Source of the DNA: CAVSRC01 sp963782045
GTDB lineage: Bacteria; Pseudomonadota; Alphaproteobacteria; Rhizobiales; Kaistiaceae
Direction: 5' to 3'
Length of the DNA stretch: 64,000 nucleotides
Assembly: GCA_963782045.1 (NCBI GenBank)
Contig: CAWAIR010000006.1
Span: forward strand, 558,001 to 622,000
Made by a program: the position numbers and the translations under genes. The notes below the pieces were generated by a model. That model was not told where the DNA came from and made no database searches. It was given only the letters and a program-made list of their open reading frames with translations. Below, piece by piece: positions 15,951 through 24,179 of this stretch (position 1 is its first letter; every line of letters begins with the position of its first letter).

Positions 15951-17324
15951 ATGGAGAAATCCGAGAACGGCAAGACACCCGCCTACAGCGGCTTCGGCGA
16001 TGAATGGAAGGCGGCGAAGCTGACGCCGGCCGAGGCGCGCAAGGCCACTGCCTGGGTCGAGCAGCGCATCGACAAGCGCTCCATGCTGACCAAGAAGGAC
16101 CGCGTCGAGGACATCCGCGACGCCATGTGGCAGCTCGAAAAGGACGGCGAGATCGTCGTCCACCGCATCGACGAGCGCCACCAGCCGGTGATCGCGCGCA
16201 CGCTCTACGGCTGGGAGAAGAAGATCCCGACCGCCAATCTCTGGCACCACAAGTCGTGCGGCCAGTGCGGCAACATCCCCGGCTATCCGTCGAGCGTCAT
16301 GTGGCTGATGAACCAGCTCGACGTGCCCTATCTCGACGAGACCGACCAGACCTCGTGCACGGCGTGGAACTATCACGGCTCGGGTATCGGCAACGTGGTC
16401 AGCCTGGCCGCGGTGTTCCTGCGCAACTTTCATCAGGCCTACGTCTCGGCCAAGGCGCGCGGCCTGCCGGAGGGCACCTTCTATCCGCTGGTCCACTGCG
16501 GCACCTCCTTCGGCAACTACAAGGAGATGCGCATCTTCCTGATGCATTCGGCGGAGCTCCGCGCCGAGGTCAAGGCGATCCTCGGCAAGCTCGGCCGGCT
16601 GGTCGACGGCAAGCTGCTCATCCCGGAAGAGATCGTCCACTATTCCGAATGGCTGCACGTGATGCGCGAACGCATCCGCGAACGCCAGGTCATCGACGTC
16701 TCCGGCATCCGCGCCACCGTCCATCCCGCCTGCCACGTTTACAAGATGGTGCCGGAGGACGTGATCTACGACGAGACGGTGATGAACGGCGACCGCGTCG
16801 CTGTCTCCACCGGCCTGTTGCAGACGCTCGGCGCCGAAGTGGTCGACTACTCCACCTGGTACGACTGCTGCGGCTTCGGCTTCCGCCACATCATCGGCGA
16901 GCGCGAGTTCACGCGCTCCTACGCCATCGACCGCAAGATCAAGGTGGCGGTCGAAGAGGCCAAGGCAGACGTGATGATCGGCCACGACACCGGCTGCATC
17001 ACAACGCTCGACAAGAACCAGTGGATCGGCCAGGCGGTCGGCAAGGTCTACGCGCTGCCGATCATGGCCGATTGCCAGTTCGCGGCGCTGGCGCTCGGTG
17101 CCCATCCCTACAAGCTGGCGCAGCTCCACTGGCACGCCTCGCCCTTCGAGCAGCTTCTCGAAAAGCTCGGCATCGACTGGGAGAAGGCCAAGGCCGAGTT
17201 CGAGGCCTATCTCGACGAGGTCAAGGCCGGGCGCATCGAAACGCTCTACGATCCGAAGCGCGCCATCACCTCCGGACCCGGCTACGTCAAGCCGGCAACG
17301 GCCATCGTGGGGCCCGAGACATGA
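15951..17324 (+). CDS. shdrB1: sHdrB1, CCG-domain subunit
   Basis: The 457-aa protein belongs to the HdrB family. The C-terminal CCG region is recognisable: HPACHVYKMVPED, YDCCGFGF and HDTGCITT. The N-terminal copy is degenerate, with KSCGQCGNIPG, a single-cysteine TSCTAWNYH where CC is usual, and HCGTSFGNYK. It is longer than methanogen HdrB (about 300 aa) because of an extra N-terminal stretch of about 80 residues. It should hold an unusual iron-sulfur centre at the active site. GGAGG precedes the ATG, and the end overlaps shdrA by four bases (ATGA). Confidence 0.92.
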   Translation: MEKSENGKTPAYSGFGDEWKAAKLTPAEARKATAWVEQRIDKRSMLTKKDRVEDIRDAMWQLEKDGEIVVHRIDERHQPVIARTLYGWEKKIPTANLWHHKSCGQCGNIPGYPSSVMWLMNQLDVPYLDETDQTSCTAWNYHGSGIGNVVSLAAVFLRNFHQAYVSAKARGLPEGTFYPLVHCGTSFGNYKEMRIFLMHSAELRAEVKAILGKLGRLVDGKLLIPEEIVHYSEWLHVMRERIRERQVIDVSGIRATVHPACHVYKMVPEDVIYDETVMNGDRVAVSTGLLQTLGAEVVDYSTWYDCCGFGFRHIIGEREFTRSYAIDRKIKVAVEEAKADVMIGHDTGCITTLDKNQWIGQAVGKVYALPIMADCQFAALALGAHPYKLAQLHWHASPFEQLLEKLGIDWEKAKAEFEAYLDEVKAGRIETLYDPKRAITSGPGYVKPATAIVGPET

Positions 17325-18373
17325 GCGCCCCCGTCCTCATCGTCGGTGGCGGGCCGGCCGGCCTGTCGGCGGCGCATGCGCTCGCCTCCACCGGCCAGGG
17401 CGTGGTGCTGGTCGACAAGGCCGACAGGCTCGGCGGCGCGCCGATCCTCTCCGGCTACGCCAAGCTGGTGCCCTCGGGCGAATGGGCCAGGGACGCCATC
17501 GGCGGCATGGTCGACCGCGTCACGCAAGACCGGCTGATCGATGTGCGTCTCAACACCACGGTCGAGGTGTTCAACGGCGCTCCGGGCGAGTTCCTGGCGG
17601 CGCTTTCGGACGGCACCTCCGTCGAGGCGGGCGGGGCGATCCTGGCCACCGGCTTCACCCATTTCGATTCGGTCAACAAGCCGGAATGGGGCTTCGGCAC
17701 CTATCCCGACGTGGTCACCACCACCCAGGTCGAGCAGATGTTCTCGTCCGGCAAGGGCGTGCGCTGTCCGTCGGACGGGCGTGAACCGGAGCGCGTCGCG
17801 ATCCTGCTTTGCGTCGGCTCGCGCGACCGCCAGATCGGCCGCGAATGGTGCTCGAAGATCTGCTGCACGGTGTCGTCCAACCTCGCCATGGAGATCCGCG
17901 AGGCGCTGCCGAAATGCAACGTCTACATCTACTACATGGATATCCGCACCTTCGGCCTCTACGAGGACAAGTACTATTGGGAGAGCCAGGAGCAGCATAA
18001 GGTCAAGTACATCAAGGCGCGCATCGCCGAGGTGACCTCGGACGGCAAGCGGCTGATCGTCAAGGGCGAGGACACGCTGGTCAAGCGCCCGATCACCATC
18101 CCCTTCGACATGGTGGTGCACGCCGTCGGCATGGACCCCAACGTCGACAACATGACGCTGTCGGCGGTGTTCGACGTGAAGCTCGAACGCCACGGCTATA
18201 TCGACAAGGCGCCGAGCTATTCGTCGATGTCGGGCACCTCGCGGCCGGGGGTGTTCGTCGCCGGCGCCGCAACCGGGCCGGAGACCATCGACGATTCGAT
18301 CGCGCAGGGGCAATCGGCGGCGATGGCGGCGCTCACCTTCGCCCGCGGTGCGGTCGCCGAGGCGGCCGAGTGA
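17321..18373 (+). CDS. shdrA: sHdrA, FAD-binding subunit
   Basis: The 350-aa flavoprotein has the N-terminal dinucleotide motif VLIVGGGPAGLSAAHAL, a second GAILATGF strand and a C-terminal FAD motif GVFVAGAATGPETIDD. Cysteines 164, 177, 181 and 182 (LCVGSRD, WCSKICC) form the proximal cluster site kept in the sulfur-oxidising HdrA. It lacks the extra ferredoxin modules of methanogen HdrA, as expected for the short sHdrA form. The ATG overlaps the shdrB1 stop, indicating coupled translation. It is the electron hub of the complex. Confidence 0.93.
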   Translation: MSAPVLIVGGGPAGLSAAHALASTGQGVVLVDKADRLGGAPILSGYAKLVPSGEWARDAIGGMVDRVTQDRLIDVRLNTTVEVFNGAPGEFLAALSDGTSVEAGGAILATGFTHFDSVNKPEWGFGTYPDVVTTTQVEQMFSSGKGVRCPSDGREPERVAILLCVGSRDRQIGREWCSKICCTVSSNLAMEIREALPKCNVYIYYMDIRTFGLYEDKYYWESQEQHKVKYIKARIAEVTSDGKRLIVKGEDTLVKRPITIPFDMVVHAVGMDPNVDNMTLSAVFDVKLERHGYIDKAPSYSSMSGTSRPGVFVAGAATGPETIDDSIAQGQSAAMAALTFARGAVAEAAE

Positions 18374-19244
18374 TGGCGGCGATCCTCGCCTTCCGCGCCG
18401 AAGGCGCCGGCAGCGCCAACGCCGGTGCTCGACCTGTCGGGGCCGCGGCTCAGGCGTGCCTTCGAGGACCTCGCCGAATCGGCCGAGGCGACCGGCGGCG
18501 TCGAGCGTTATGTCGGCGCGCTGGCGCTCAAGGCCTCGCTGTTCGAGGAGCTGCTCGGCAAGGGCCGCGTGAGCGAGTTGAGCGAGACCGAGTTCTGCGA
18601 TCTTGCCGCCTTCGTTACCCCGGTGCGCCGGCGGATCGGCGTGTGGCTCCGCGAAAACGCTTATGTGCTCATGCACCGCAAGCTCGTCGCGTTGCTCGAC
18701 GGCTGGTCGGATACCGGCACGGCCGACAGACGCATGGCCGCCTTCGTCGACGGCTTCCCCGCCGACCGGGGGCACCGCTGGGCGCGCGACCTGGCGGCGG
18801 AAGTGCTGCACTTCACCGCGCCGGAACGCTATCCGCTGATGACCCGCTGGATGTGGGACGCGAAGGTGGGCTCGGGCGTCTTGCGCGAGATCTGGTACGC
18901 CGACGATGTCGACCGGGCGACGATCACCGCGGCGGACGATTTTGTCACCCACAGGACGCTGCGCGAAGAGCTGGAGGGCTTCCTCCACGACAACGGCGTC
19001 TTCCGCGACCTGCCGTTCTACGTCGACCTGCTCGCGGCTCATGTCTATGCCGGCTACATCAACGATCGCGGCGGCCAGTATCTCGGCAACGATACCGTCT
19101 GCGGCCCGACCTTCGACCGCATGGCGCACACCCGCCGGCTGCTCGGCCTCGATGCGGTCGATTCCGAATTCGGGCCGTACCCGGCTGAAGCTGATCGACG
19201 GCGAGGCCCATGTGCTGGGCCAGCCGCGGCATCTCGGCCACTAG
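18373..19244 (+). pseudogene. shdrH: sHdrH-like protein gene, frame interrupted
   Basis: Between shdrA and shdrC2 lies the gene for the accessory protein usually called sHdrH. Conserved-looking sequence runs from VLDLSGPRLRRAFEDL through LHFTAPERYPLMTRWMW to MAHTRRLLGLDAVDSEFG in one frame. At about 19180 (TACCCGG) the expected ending LKLIDGEAHVLGQPRHLGH and a stop lie in the next frame, implying one extra C. The start is also unclear: ATG 18373 overlaps the shdrA stop but is in another frame until about 18415, and GTG 18425 is the in-frame option. Function is unknown. The lesion may be a sequencing error. Confidence 0.7.
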
Positions 19245-19255
19245 AGGGGCGCGCG

Positions 19256-20005
19256 ATGCCGATCCACGAAAAATCGCTGATCCGCCCGGAGAACCTGGTC
19301 ACCCACGAGCACCTCAAGCTCGAAGGCATCGACGTCTCCGGTCACTGGTCGACCTTCATCGAGAGCCGCGCGGTCACCGACTACAACGAAAGGCTCCAGG
19401 AGGAGATCGCGGAGCTGCCGGGCGGCGAATATATCCACCGCTGCTGGCAATGCGGTTCGTGCACCAATGCCTGCACGATCAACGCCATCAATCCGGACTT
19501 CAACCCGCGCTACTGGATCTACCTGATCCGGCTGGGCATGGAAGAGGAACTGCTGCGCGACAAGGACATCATCTGGCAGTGCGTGTCCTGCAACAAGTGC
19601 ACCTATGCCTGCCCGCGCGATGTTGTGCCGGAAGGGGTGATGCGGGCGACGGCGCGCTGGCTGGAGCTGAAGGGACATGTCGAGGAGAAGCCGGCGGAAG
19701 TCTTTGACGACGTCTTCTCCGAGCAGGTGATCGCCACCGGCAAGATCGAAGACGGGCGCGTGCTCAGGCACTTCTTCCAGCGCACCGGGCAATCGCTGTT
19801 CCAGAACTGGCTGGTCGCCCTCATCCGCGGACTGGTGCTGCGCCTGCCGGTGAAGATGCTGACGCAGATGGGCCTGGCCGTTCTCTTCCGTCCGCGCACC
19901 CGCGACTGGGGCAAGGCGCAGGCGGCAATCAACGAATATGTGGCGGAGCGCGAGGCGGCCCACCGCGCCACCCTCGGTCTCGAAGCGGAAGGAGCCGAGC
20001 GATGA
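19256..20005 (+). CDS. shdrC2: sHdrC2, ferredoxin-type subunit
   Basis: The 249-aa protein has two [4Fe-4S] motifs, Cys63/66/69/73 (CWQCGSCTNACT) and Cys109/112/115/119 (CVSCNKCTYACP), followed by a helical tail. It is the second HdrC-type subunit and should sit between sHdrA and sHdrB2. AGGGG precedes ATG 19256. Because of the frame change in shdrH, an uninterrupted frame joins the two genes, but an internal stop in the correct H frame (19242-19244) and this ribosome site show they are separate. Its end overlaps shdrB2 by ATGA. Confidence 0.93.
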   Translation: MPIHEKSLIRPENLVTHEHLKLEGIDVSGHWSTFIESRAVTDYNERLQEEIAELPGGEYIHRCWQCGSCTNACTINAINPDFNPRYWIYLIRLGMEEELLRDKDIIWQCVSCNKCTYACPRDVVPEGVMRATARWLELKGHVEEKPAEVFDDVFSEQVIATGKIEDGRVLRHFFQRTGQSLFQNWLVALIRGLVLRLPVKMLTQMGLAVLFRPRTRDWGKAQAAINEYVAEREAAHRATLGLEAEGAER

Positions 20006-20925
20006 GCGGCAAATACAGACGAGTCGCCTATTACCACGGCTGCGCGCTGGAAGGCACCGGCCACGCCTATAACCGCTCGACGCGGGCGGTGGGCAAGGCG
20101 CTCGGGCTCGATCTGGTCGACCTCAAGAACTGGAACTGCTGCGGGGCGATGGAGGTCAAGAACGTCGACCCCGAACTGCAGACCTACCTGTCGGCGCGCA
20201 ATCTCTCGATCGCCGAGGACATGGGCTTCGATACGGTGATGGCGCCGTGCAACGGCTGCTACCACAATCTCAAGAAGGCCGAATACGACCTCGCCAACAG
20301 CGAGACCTCGCGCGCGGTCAATGCGCGGCTGTCGCAGAAGGCCGGGCACACCACCTATGAGGCCGGCAAGGTCGAGACCATCCACGCGCTCGACTGGATC
20401 AAGGAGGCGATCGGCGAGGACGGGCTCAAGGCACGGGTGAAGAACTCGCTCAAGGGCCTGAAGATCGCCAACTACTACGGCTGCATGTATTCGCGGCCGC
20501 GCCACATCTTCCCGGAGAAGGACAAGGGGCCAGGCTCGGAATCGACAAGCAAGCCGCACTTCATGGACGACCTCCTGGCTGCCGCCGGCGCCGAGAACGT
20601 CGAATATCCGCTGAAGACCGCCTGCTGCGGCGGCGCTCACACGCTGTCGGATTCCGATACTTCGACCAAGCTGGTGCTCAACCTGCTGACGACTGCCGAG
20701 GCGTGTGGCGCCGACGTCATCGCCACCGAATGCCCGACCTGCCACACCGGCCTCGAAATGCACCAGAAGCGGGCCGAGACCGTCTTCGGCAGGAAGACGA
20801 CGGTGAAGATCCTCTACTTCACCCAGCTCATCGGCATGGCCCTCGGCCTGTCGGCGCGCAAGGTCGGCGTCCACGAGAACCTGTCGGACTCGCGTGCGTT
20901 GCTGCGCGAGCGAGGCCTCACATGA
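20002..20925 (+). CDS. shdrB2: sHdrB2, CCG-domain catalytic subunit
   Basis: The 307-aa HdrB-type protein has two complete cysteine-rich CCG domains. The first has Cys14 (YYHGC), Cys46-47 (NWNCCGAM) and Cys83/86 (APCNGC). The second has YYGCMYSRP, TACCGGAH and TECPTCHTG. This pattern builds the non-cubane [4Fe-4S] pair seen in methanogen HdrB, so this is the subunit likely to handle sulfur on LbpA. Length is normal for the family. It overlaps both shdrC2 and the following unknown gene by four bases, so the three are translationally coupled. Confidence 0.93.
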   Translation: MSGKYRRVAYYHGCALEGTGHAYNRSTRAVGKALGLDLVDLKNWNCCGAMEVKNVDPELQTYLSARNLSIAEDMGFDTVMAPCNGCYHNLKKAEYDLANSETSRAVNARLSQKAGHTTYEAGKVETIHALDWIKEAIGEDGLKARVKNSLKGLKIANYYGCMYSRPRHIFPEKDKGPGSESTSKPHFMDDLLAAAGAENVEYPLKTACCGGAHTLSDSDTSTKLVLNLLTTAEACGADVIATECPTCHTGLEMHQKRAETVFGRKTTVKILYFTQLIGMALGLSARKVGVHENLSDSRALLRERGLT

Positions 20926-21389
20926 CGGCGACGCCCATCCAGCTTTCGAGCCCGCTGGAGCGGCTCGACGCGATCGTCGCTCTTTCGGACGCGGCGCTCG
21001 CCGCCTCGGCGGAGGCACTTGCCGCCGAGCTGCTTTCGATCGGCGAGACGGCACTGGAATCGTGGCTCGCCGCCAGGGGCAGGGCGCCGACCGACGCAAA
21101 GGTCGAAGGCTTTCGGCTGCTCGCCCTGCACCGCCAGGGCGCGCGCGGCGAGCCCAGCTTCAACGCCTGCCGCGAGACCTGCCGCGAACTGGCCTACGCC
21201 CATAACTGCGTGGTCGCCACGCCATCGGGCCCTGACACACCCCGGCGCCTGCGCCTCGGCGCCATGGTGGCGAAGCACCTGGTTCTGTTCATCGATGGCA
21301 AACTGGAAACCGCCGGCCTCGGCGAATTCTGCTGTTCGGCGCGCCCCTTGCGCGCGCGGGACAGCGTGCCTGCCGCCGCCGGCCCCTGA
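20922..21389 (+). CDS. Unknown sHdr-linked protein, 155 aa
   Basis: This protein was not assigned to a named family. It is predicted largely helical at the N-terminus (LERLDAIVALSDAALAAS) and has cysteines in NACRETCREL, AYAHNCVV and a CC pair near the C-terminus (GLGEFCCSARPL). A strand-like MVAKHLVLFIDGKLE precedes the CC pair. Translation is coupled to shdrB2 by an ATGA overlap, and lbpA follows 18 bases later. The position between catalytic subunit and substrate carrier, together with paired cysteines, suggests a role in loading, assembly or cluster binding; this is inference. Confidence 0.7.
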   Translation: MTATPIQLSSPLERLDAIVALSDAALAASAEALAAELLSIGETALESWLAARGRAPTDAKVEGFRLLALHRQGARGEPSFNACRETCRELAYAHNCVVATPSGPDTPRRLRLGAMVAKHLVLFIDGKLETAGLGEFCCSARPLRARDSVPAAAGP

Positions 21390-21407
21390 ACGACGGAGCA
21401 CTCAGCC

Positions 21408-21860
21408 ATGACAATCGTGCGCGGTTGCGACCTTCCCGACGATCTCCTCTACGACGTCGACAACAACATCTGGTATCGCGAAAACGGCGACGGCACCGTC
21501 ACCCTCGGCATGACCACGGTGGCCGCCGCCATGGCCGGCCAGTTGGTCGCCTTCACGCCGAAGAAGGTCGGCCGCTCGGTCGCAGCCGGCAAGTCCTGCG
21601 CGACCATCGAATCCGGCAAGTGGGTCGGTCCCGCCAAGATCGCCTTCGACGCCGAAGTGGTCGAGATCAACGATGCGCTGGTCGCCGATCCGAAGTCCGG
21701 TTCGGGCGATTCCTACGGCGCCGGCTGGCTGGCCAAGGTCAAGCCGGCCGACTGGGCTGCGGCCAAGGCAACGCTGACGCCGGGGACGGCGGTTGCCGGC
21801 CCCTACGAAGCGAAGATGGAAGCCGACCAGTTCGCCGGTTGCGCGGCGTTGGCGGCGTAG
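21408..21860 (+). CDS. lbpA: LbpA, lipoate-binding carrier protein
   Basis: The 150-aa GcvH-like protein carries the swinging lipoyl arm to which the sulfur substrate is bound. The modified lysine is Lys71 in TIESGKWVGPAKI. The N-terminus (DDLLYDVDNNIWYRENGDG) and VTLGMTTVAAAMAGQLV follow the LbpA pattern rather than that of glycine-cleavage GcvH. It stands directly after the shdr genes and is the expected target of sLpl at 12517. No gcvT or gcvP is nearby, which supports the sulfur role. Confidence 0.92.
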   Translation: MTIVRGCDLPDDLLYDVDNNIWYRENGDGTVTLGMTTVAAAMAGQLVAFTPKKVGRSVAAGKSCATIESGKWVGPAKIAFDAEVVEINDALVADPKSGSGDSYGAGWLAKVKPADWAAAKATLTPGTAVAGPYEAKMEADQFAGCAALAA

Positions 21861-21870
21861 GGACAAGCCG

Positions 21871-22887
21871 GTGAGCGACGTCGCCGCAGTCCTGCCACCG
21901 CACGGTCGGGCCTTCGCCGCCCTGCAGAAATACGCACCCGGCGTGCTGGTCAGCGCGATCATCGCCATCGCGGCGACCTTCCTGTCGGACCACTATGGCG
22001 GCCCGGTGATGCTGTTCGCGCTGCTGCTCGGCATGGCCTTCTACTTCCTGTCGCAGGAGGGCCGCTGCATCGCCGGCATCGAGCTGGCGTCGAAGCGCAT
22101 CTTGCGAATCGCCGTCGGCCTGCTCGGCGCGCAGATCACCATCGGCCAGATCATGCAGCTCGGCATCACGCCGGTGGTGATGGTGATCGCGGCGGTGATC
22201 CTGACGCTCGCCTTCGGCACGGTGACGGCGCGCGCCTTCGGCCTCAGCCGGCCGTTCGGCCTGCTCACCTCCGGCGCCGTGGCGATCTGCGGCGCTTCCG
22301 CCGCGCTCGCCATCTCCTCGGTGCTGCCCAAGGGCGATACCCATGAGCGCGACACGGTGTTCACCGTGATCGGCGTCACCACGCTGTCGACACTGGCGAT
22401 GATCATCTATCCGATGATCATCAGCCTCTTCCACCTCGACCACGCGGCCATCGGCATCTTCCTCGGCGGCACCATCCACGACGTCGCCCAGGTGGTTGGC
22501 GCCGGCTTCAGCGTGTCGGACGAGACCGGCAACGTGGCGACCTTCACCAAGCTCCTGCGCGTCGCCATGCTGGTGCCGGTGGTGATGACGCTGACCTTCG
22601 TCTTCCGCGCCCACAATGTCAGTGCCGCCGGGCGCCGGCTGCCCGGCTTCCTGGTGGTGTTCGTGCTGCTGGTCTTGATCAACAGCACCGGCGTGCTGCC
22701 GCCGGTCGTCCTCGACGCCCTCAAGAGCATCTCGCGCTGGTGCCTGGTCACCGCGATCGCCGCGCTCGGCATGAAGACCTCGCTCAAGGCGATGGCGGCG
22801 GTCGGCTGGCGGTCGATCGCGCTGATCGTCTCGGAAACCGTGTTCCTCGCCGTTCTCGTGCTGGCAGTGGTGGTGTGGAGGTTCTGA
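21871..22887 (+). CDS. YeiH-family (UPF0324) membrane exporter
   Basis: The 338-aa integral membrane protein has about ten helices, among them YAPGVLVSAIIAIAATFL, the family block AVGLLGAQITIGQIMQLG, and SGAVAICGASAALAISSVLP. YeiH/YadS relatives are annotated as sulfate or sulfonate exporters. GTG 21871 is taken as the start, ten bases after the lbpA stop; a longer frame into lbpA is a shadow. In the sulfur operon it is a good candidate to move sulfite or a sulfonate product out of the cell. Direction and substrate are not shown by the sequence. Confidence 0.85.
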   Translation: MSDVAAVLPPHGRAFAALQKYAPGVLVSAIIAIAATFLSDHYGGPVMLFALLLGMAFYFLSQEGRCIAGIELASKRILRIAVGLLGAQITIGQIMQLGITPVVMVIAAVILTLAFGTVTARAFGLSRPFGLLTSGAVAICGASAALAISSVLPKGDTHERDTVFTVIGVTTLSTLAMIIYPMIISLFHLDHAAIGIFLGGTIHDVAQVVGAGFSVSDETGNVATFTKLLRVAMLVPVVMTLTFVFRAHNVSAAGRRLPGFLVVFVLLVLINSTGVLPPVVLDALKSISRWCLVTAIAALGMKTSLKAMAAVGWRSIALIVSETVFLAVLVLAVVVWRF

Positions 22888-22938
22888 CGCGGAGACAAGC
22901 CAGCCCGCGCCGGACTTCCTGATCGTGGAGGAAATGCC

Positions 22939-23439
22939 ATGGCCGATGGTGCCGCTAGCAATACCAAGAAGCTGTCGATGATCGTCACCAAGGGATCGCT
23001 CGACTGGGCCTACCCGCCGTTCATCCTGGCCACGACCGCCGCGGCGATGGGGCTGGAGGTGTCGATGTTCTTCACCTTCTACGGCCTCACGCTGCTCAAG
23101 AAGAAGCTCGACTTGCAGGTCACCACGCTGGGCAATCCGGCGATGGCGATGCCGATGTTCGGCATGCACGTCGGCATGCCCAACATCGTCTCGGCGATCC
23201 CCGGCGTCGATGCGGCGGCGAGCGTCATGATGAAGAACCTGATCAAGAAGAAGGGCGTCGCCTCGATCGAGGAACTCAGGGAAATGGCGGTCGAAGCCGA
23301 GGTCGAGATGATCGCCTGCCAGATGACCATGGACCTCTTCGAATACACCCTCGACGACATGATCGAGGGGCCCAAGCTCGGCGGCGCGGCGACCTACATC
23401 GAGAACGCCGCCAACAGCGACATCAACCTGTTCATCTGA
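22939..23439 (+). CDS. dsrE2: DsrE2-family sulfur-relay protein
   Basis: The 166-aa DsrE/F-like protein begins KKLSMIVTKGSLDWAYPPF and has the DsrE2 hydrophobic block MGLEVSMFFTFYGLTLLKKK. A single cysteine, Cys127 in EMIACQMTMDLF, sits in the conserved carrier position. DsrE2 is commonly encoded with tusA and donates or accepts sulfane sulfur; the hydrophobic segment hints at membrane contact. GGAGG precedes the ATG. It lies 26 bases before tusA. Confidence 0.9.
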   Translation: MADGAASNTKKLSMIVTKGSLDWAYPPFILATTAAAMGLEVSMFFTFYGLTLLKKKLDLQVTTLGNPAMAMPMFGMHVGMPNIVSAIPGVDAAASVMMKNLIKKKGVASIEELREMAVEAEVEMIACQMTMDLFEYTLDDMIEGPKLGGAATYIENAANSDINLFI

Positions 23440-23464
23440 CGTGGCAATCGCGGGAGGAAATGAC

Positions 23465-23692
23465 GTGGCCGACCAGCTTCTCGACGTGAAGGGGCTCAAC
23501 TGCCCGCTGCCGATCCTGCGCGCCAAGAAGGCGCTGAAGGACATCCCGATGGGGGGCACGCTCGAAGTGCTCGCCACCGACCCCGGCGCGGTCAAGGACT
23601 TCGAGGCCTTCTGCCGGACGACCGGCAACGAGCTGATGGAATCGAAGGCGGAAGACAAGGTCTACAGCTTCGTGATCAAGCGCCTGTCCTAG
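23465..23692 (+). CDS. tusA: TusA sulfur carrier
   Basis: The 75-aa protein has the defining CPxP motif with Cys13 (DVKGLNCPLPILRAK) and the family's compact length. TusA carries persulfide sulfur in the cytoplasm, here probably toward DsrE3C and LbpA. GTG 23465 is chosen because GGAGG lies seven bases upstream; ATG 23441 would overlap the dsrE2 stop. A second cysteine lies in EAFCRTTGN. Confidence 0.92.
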   Translation: MADQLLDVKGLNCPLPILRAKKALKDIPMGGTLEVLATDPGAVKDFEAFCRTTGNELMESKAEDKVYSFVIKRLS

Positions 23693-23722
23693 GGCGGCGG
23701 TGACACGGGGGGAGGAAAGACG

Positions 23723-23867
23723 ATGACGGCTCCGCTCTACAATCCTGCTTGCCTCCGGCGAGCACGACAAGGTGCAGATGGCGGCGATGATGGCTTCCGT
23801 CGGCGCCGTGTCGGAACGGCCGGTCGAGGTGTTTGTCAGCATGAACGCGATCTTCGCCTTTGCGTAA
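23723..23867 (+). pseudogene. Truncated, frameshifted DsrE-like gene remnant
   Basis: GGGGGGAGGAAAG precedes an ATG giving MTAPLYN, after which the frame slips at about 23741. The next frame reads ILLASGEHDKVQMAAMMASV, then GAVSERPVEVFVSMNAIFAF and a stop. That is the first 45 or so residues of a DsrE-family protein, which normally runs to about 130. The 3' part is missing and abuts a DUF1641-like fragment. The lesion is best read as an internal deletion plus a small indel. Confidence 0.65.
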
Positions 23868-24126
23868 CGCGCTCACCGACACCATGGTCGAGCGCCTGTT
23901 CACCTTCTTCGAGCAGATGATCAACACGGTCGGCAACGAGGCGATGGGGGAGCTTGCCGACAATACCCGCGTGGCGCTCGAAGAGGCGGTCGAGGCGACC
24001 GCGGCGGCGCCACAGCGCGGCGGCCTGATGGCGGCGATCGCCATGCTGTCCAAGCCGGAAACACAGCGCAGCCTGCAGTTCCTGCTGGCCTTCAGCGACA
24101 AGCTGCAGGCGCGCACCCGGCCGTAG
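23860..24126 (+). pseudogene. DUF1641-like C-terminal fragment
   Basis: Eighty-eight residues read as an amphipathic helical protein: TDTMVERLFTFFEQMINTV and IAMLSKPETQRSLQFLLAFS, the latter typical of the end of DUF1641 proteins. No ATG or ribosome site suits; the frame opens at a TTG inside the DsrE remnant. It is therefore most likely the 3' end of a gene whose 5' end was lost in the deletion that removed the end of the DsrE gene. DUF1641 genes are often found beside sulfur and formate-dehydrogenase genes. Confidence 0.55.
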
Positions 24127-24155
24127 GCCGGGCGGCCTCCGAAGACATCGAAGGC

Positions 24156-24179
24156 GGCCGCGGCGCGTCAGCCGCGGCC
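24156..24179. terminator. Palindromic hairpin between convergent genes
   Basis: GGCCGCGGC-GCGTCA-GCCGCGGCC forms a nine-pair stem (24156-24164 with 24171-24179). It overlaps the stop codon of the minus-strand ABC ATPase gene and lies 30 bases past the DUF1641 fragment, so it could end transcription from both sides. There is no T-run. Confidence 0.5.

Noticed and set aside
18425..20005. An sHdrH-sHdrC2 fusion protein
   Set aside because: The fusion depends on a single C in TACCCGG. The expected H ending, stop codon and a ribosome site for C2 are all present, so two separate genes are the better reading.
21408..21860. Glycine-cleavage GcvH instead of LbpA
   Set aside because: There are no gcvT/gcvP genes nearby, the protein directly follows shdrB2 and the unknown gene, and a dedicated sLpl is in the same locus.
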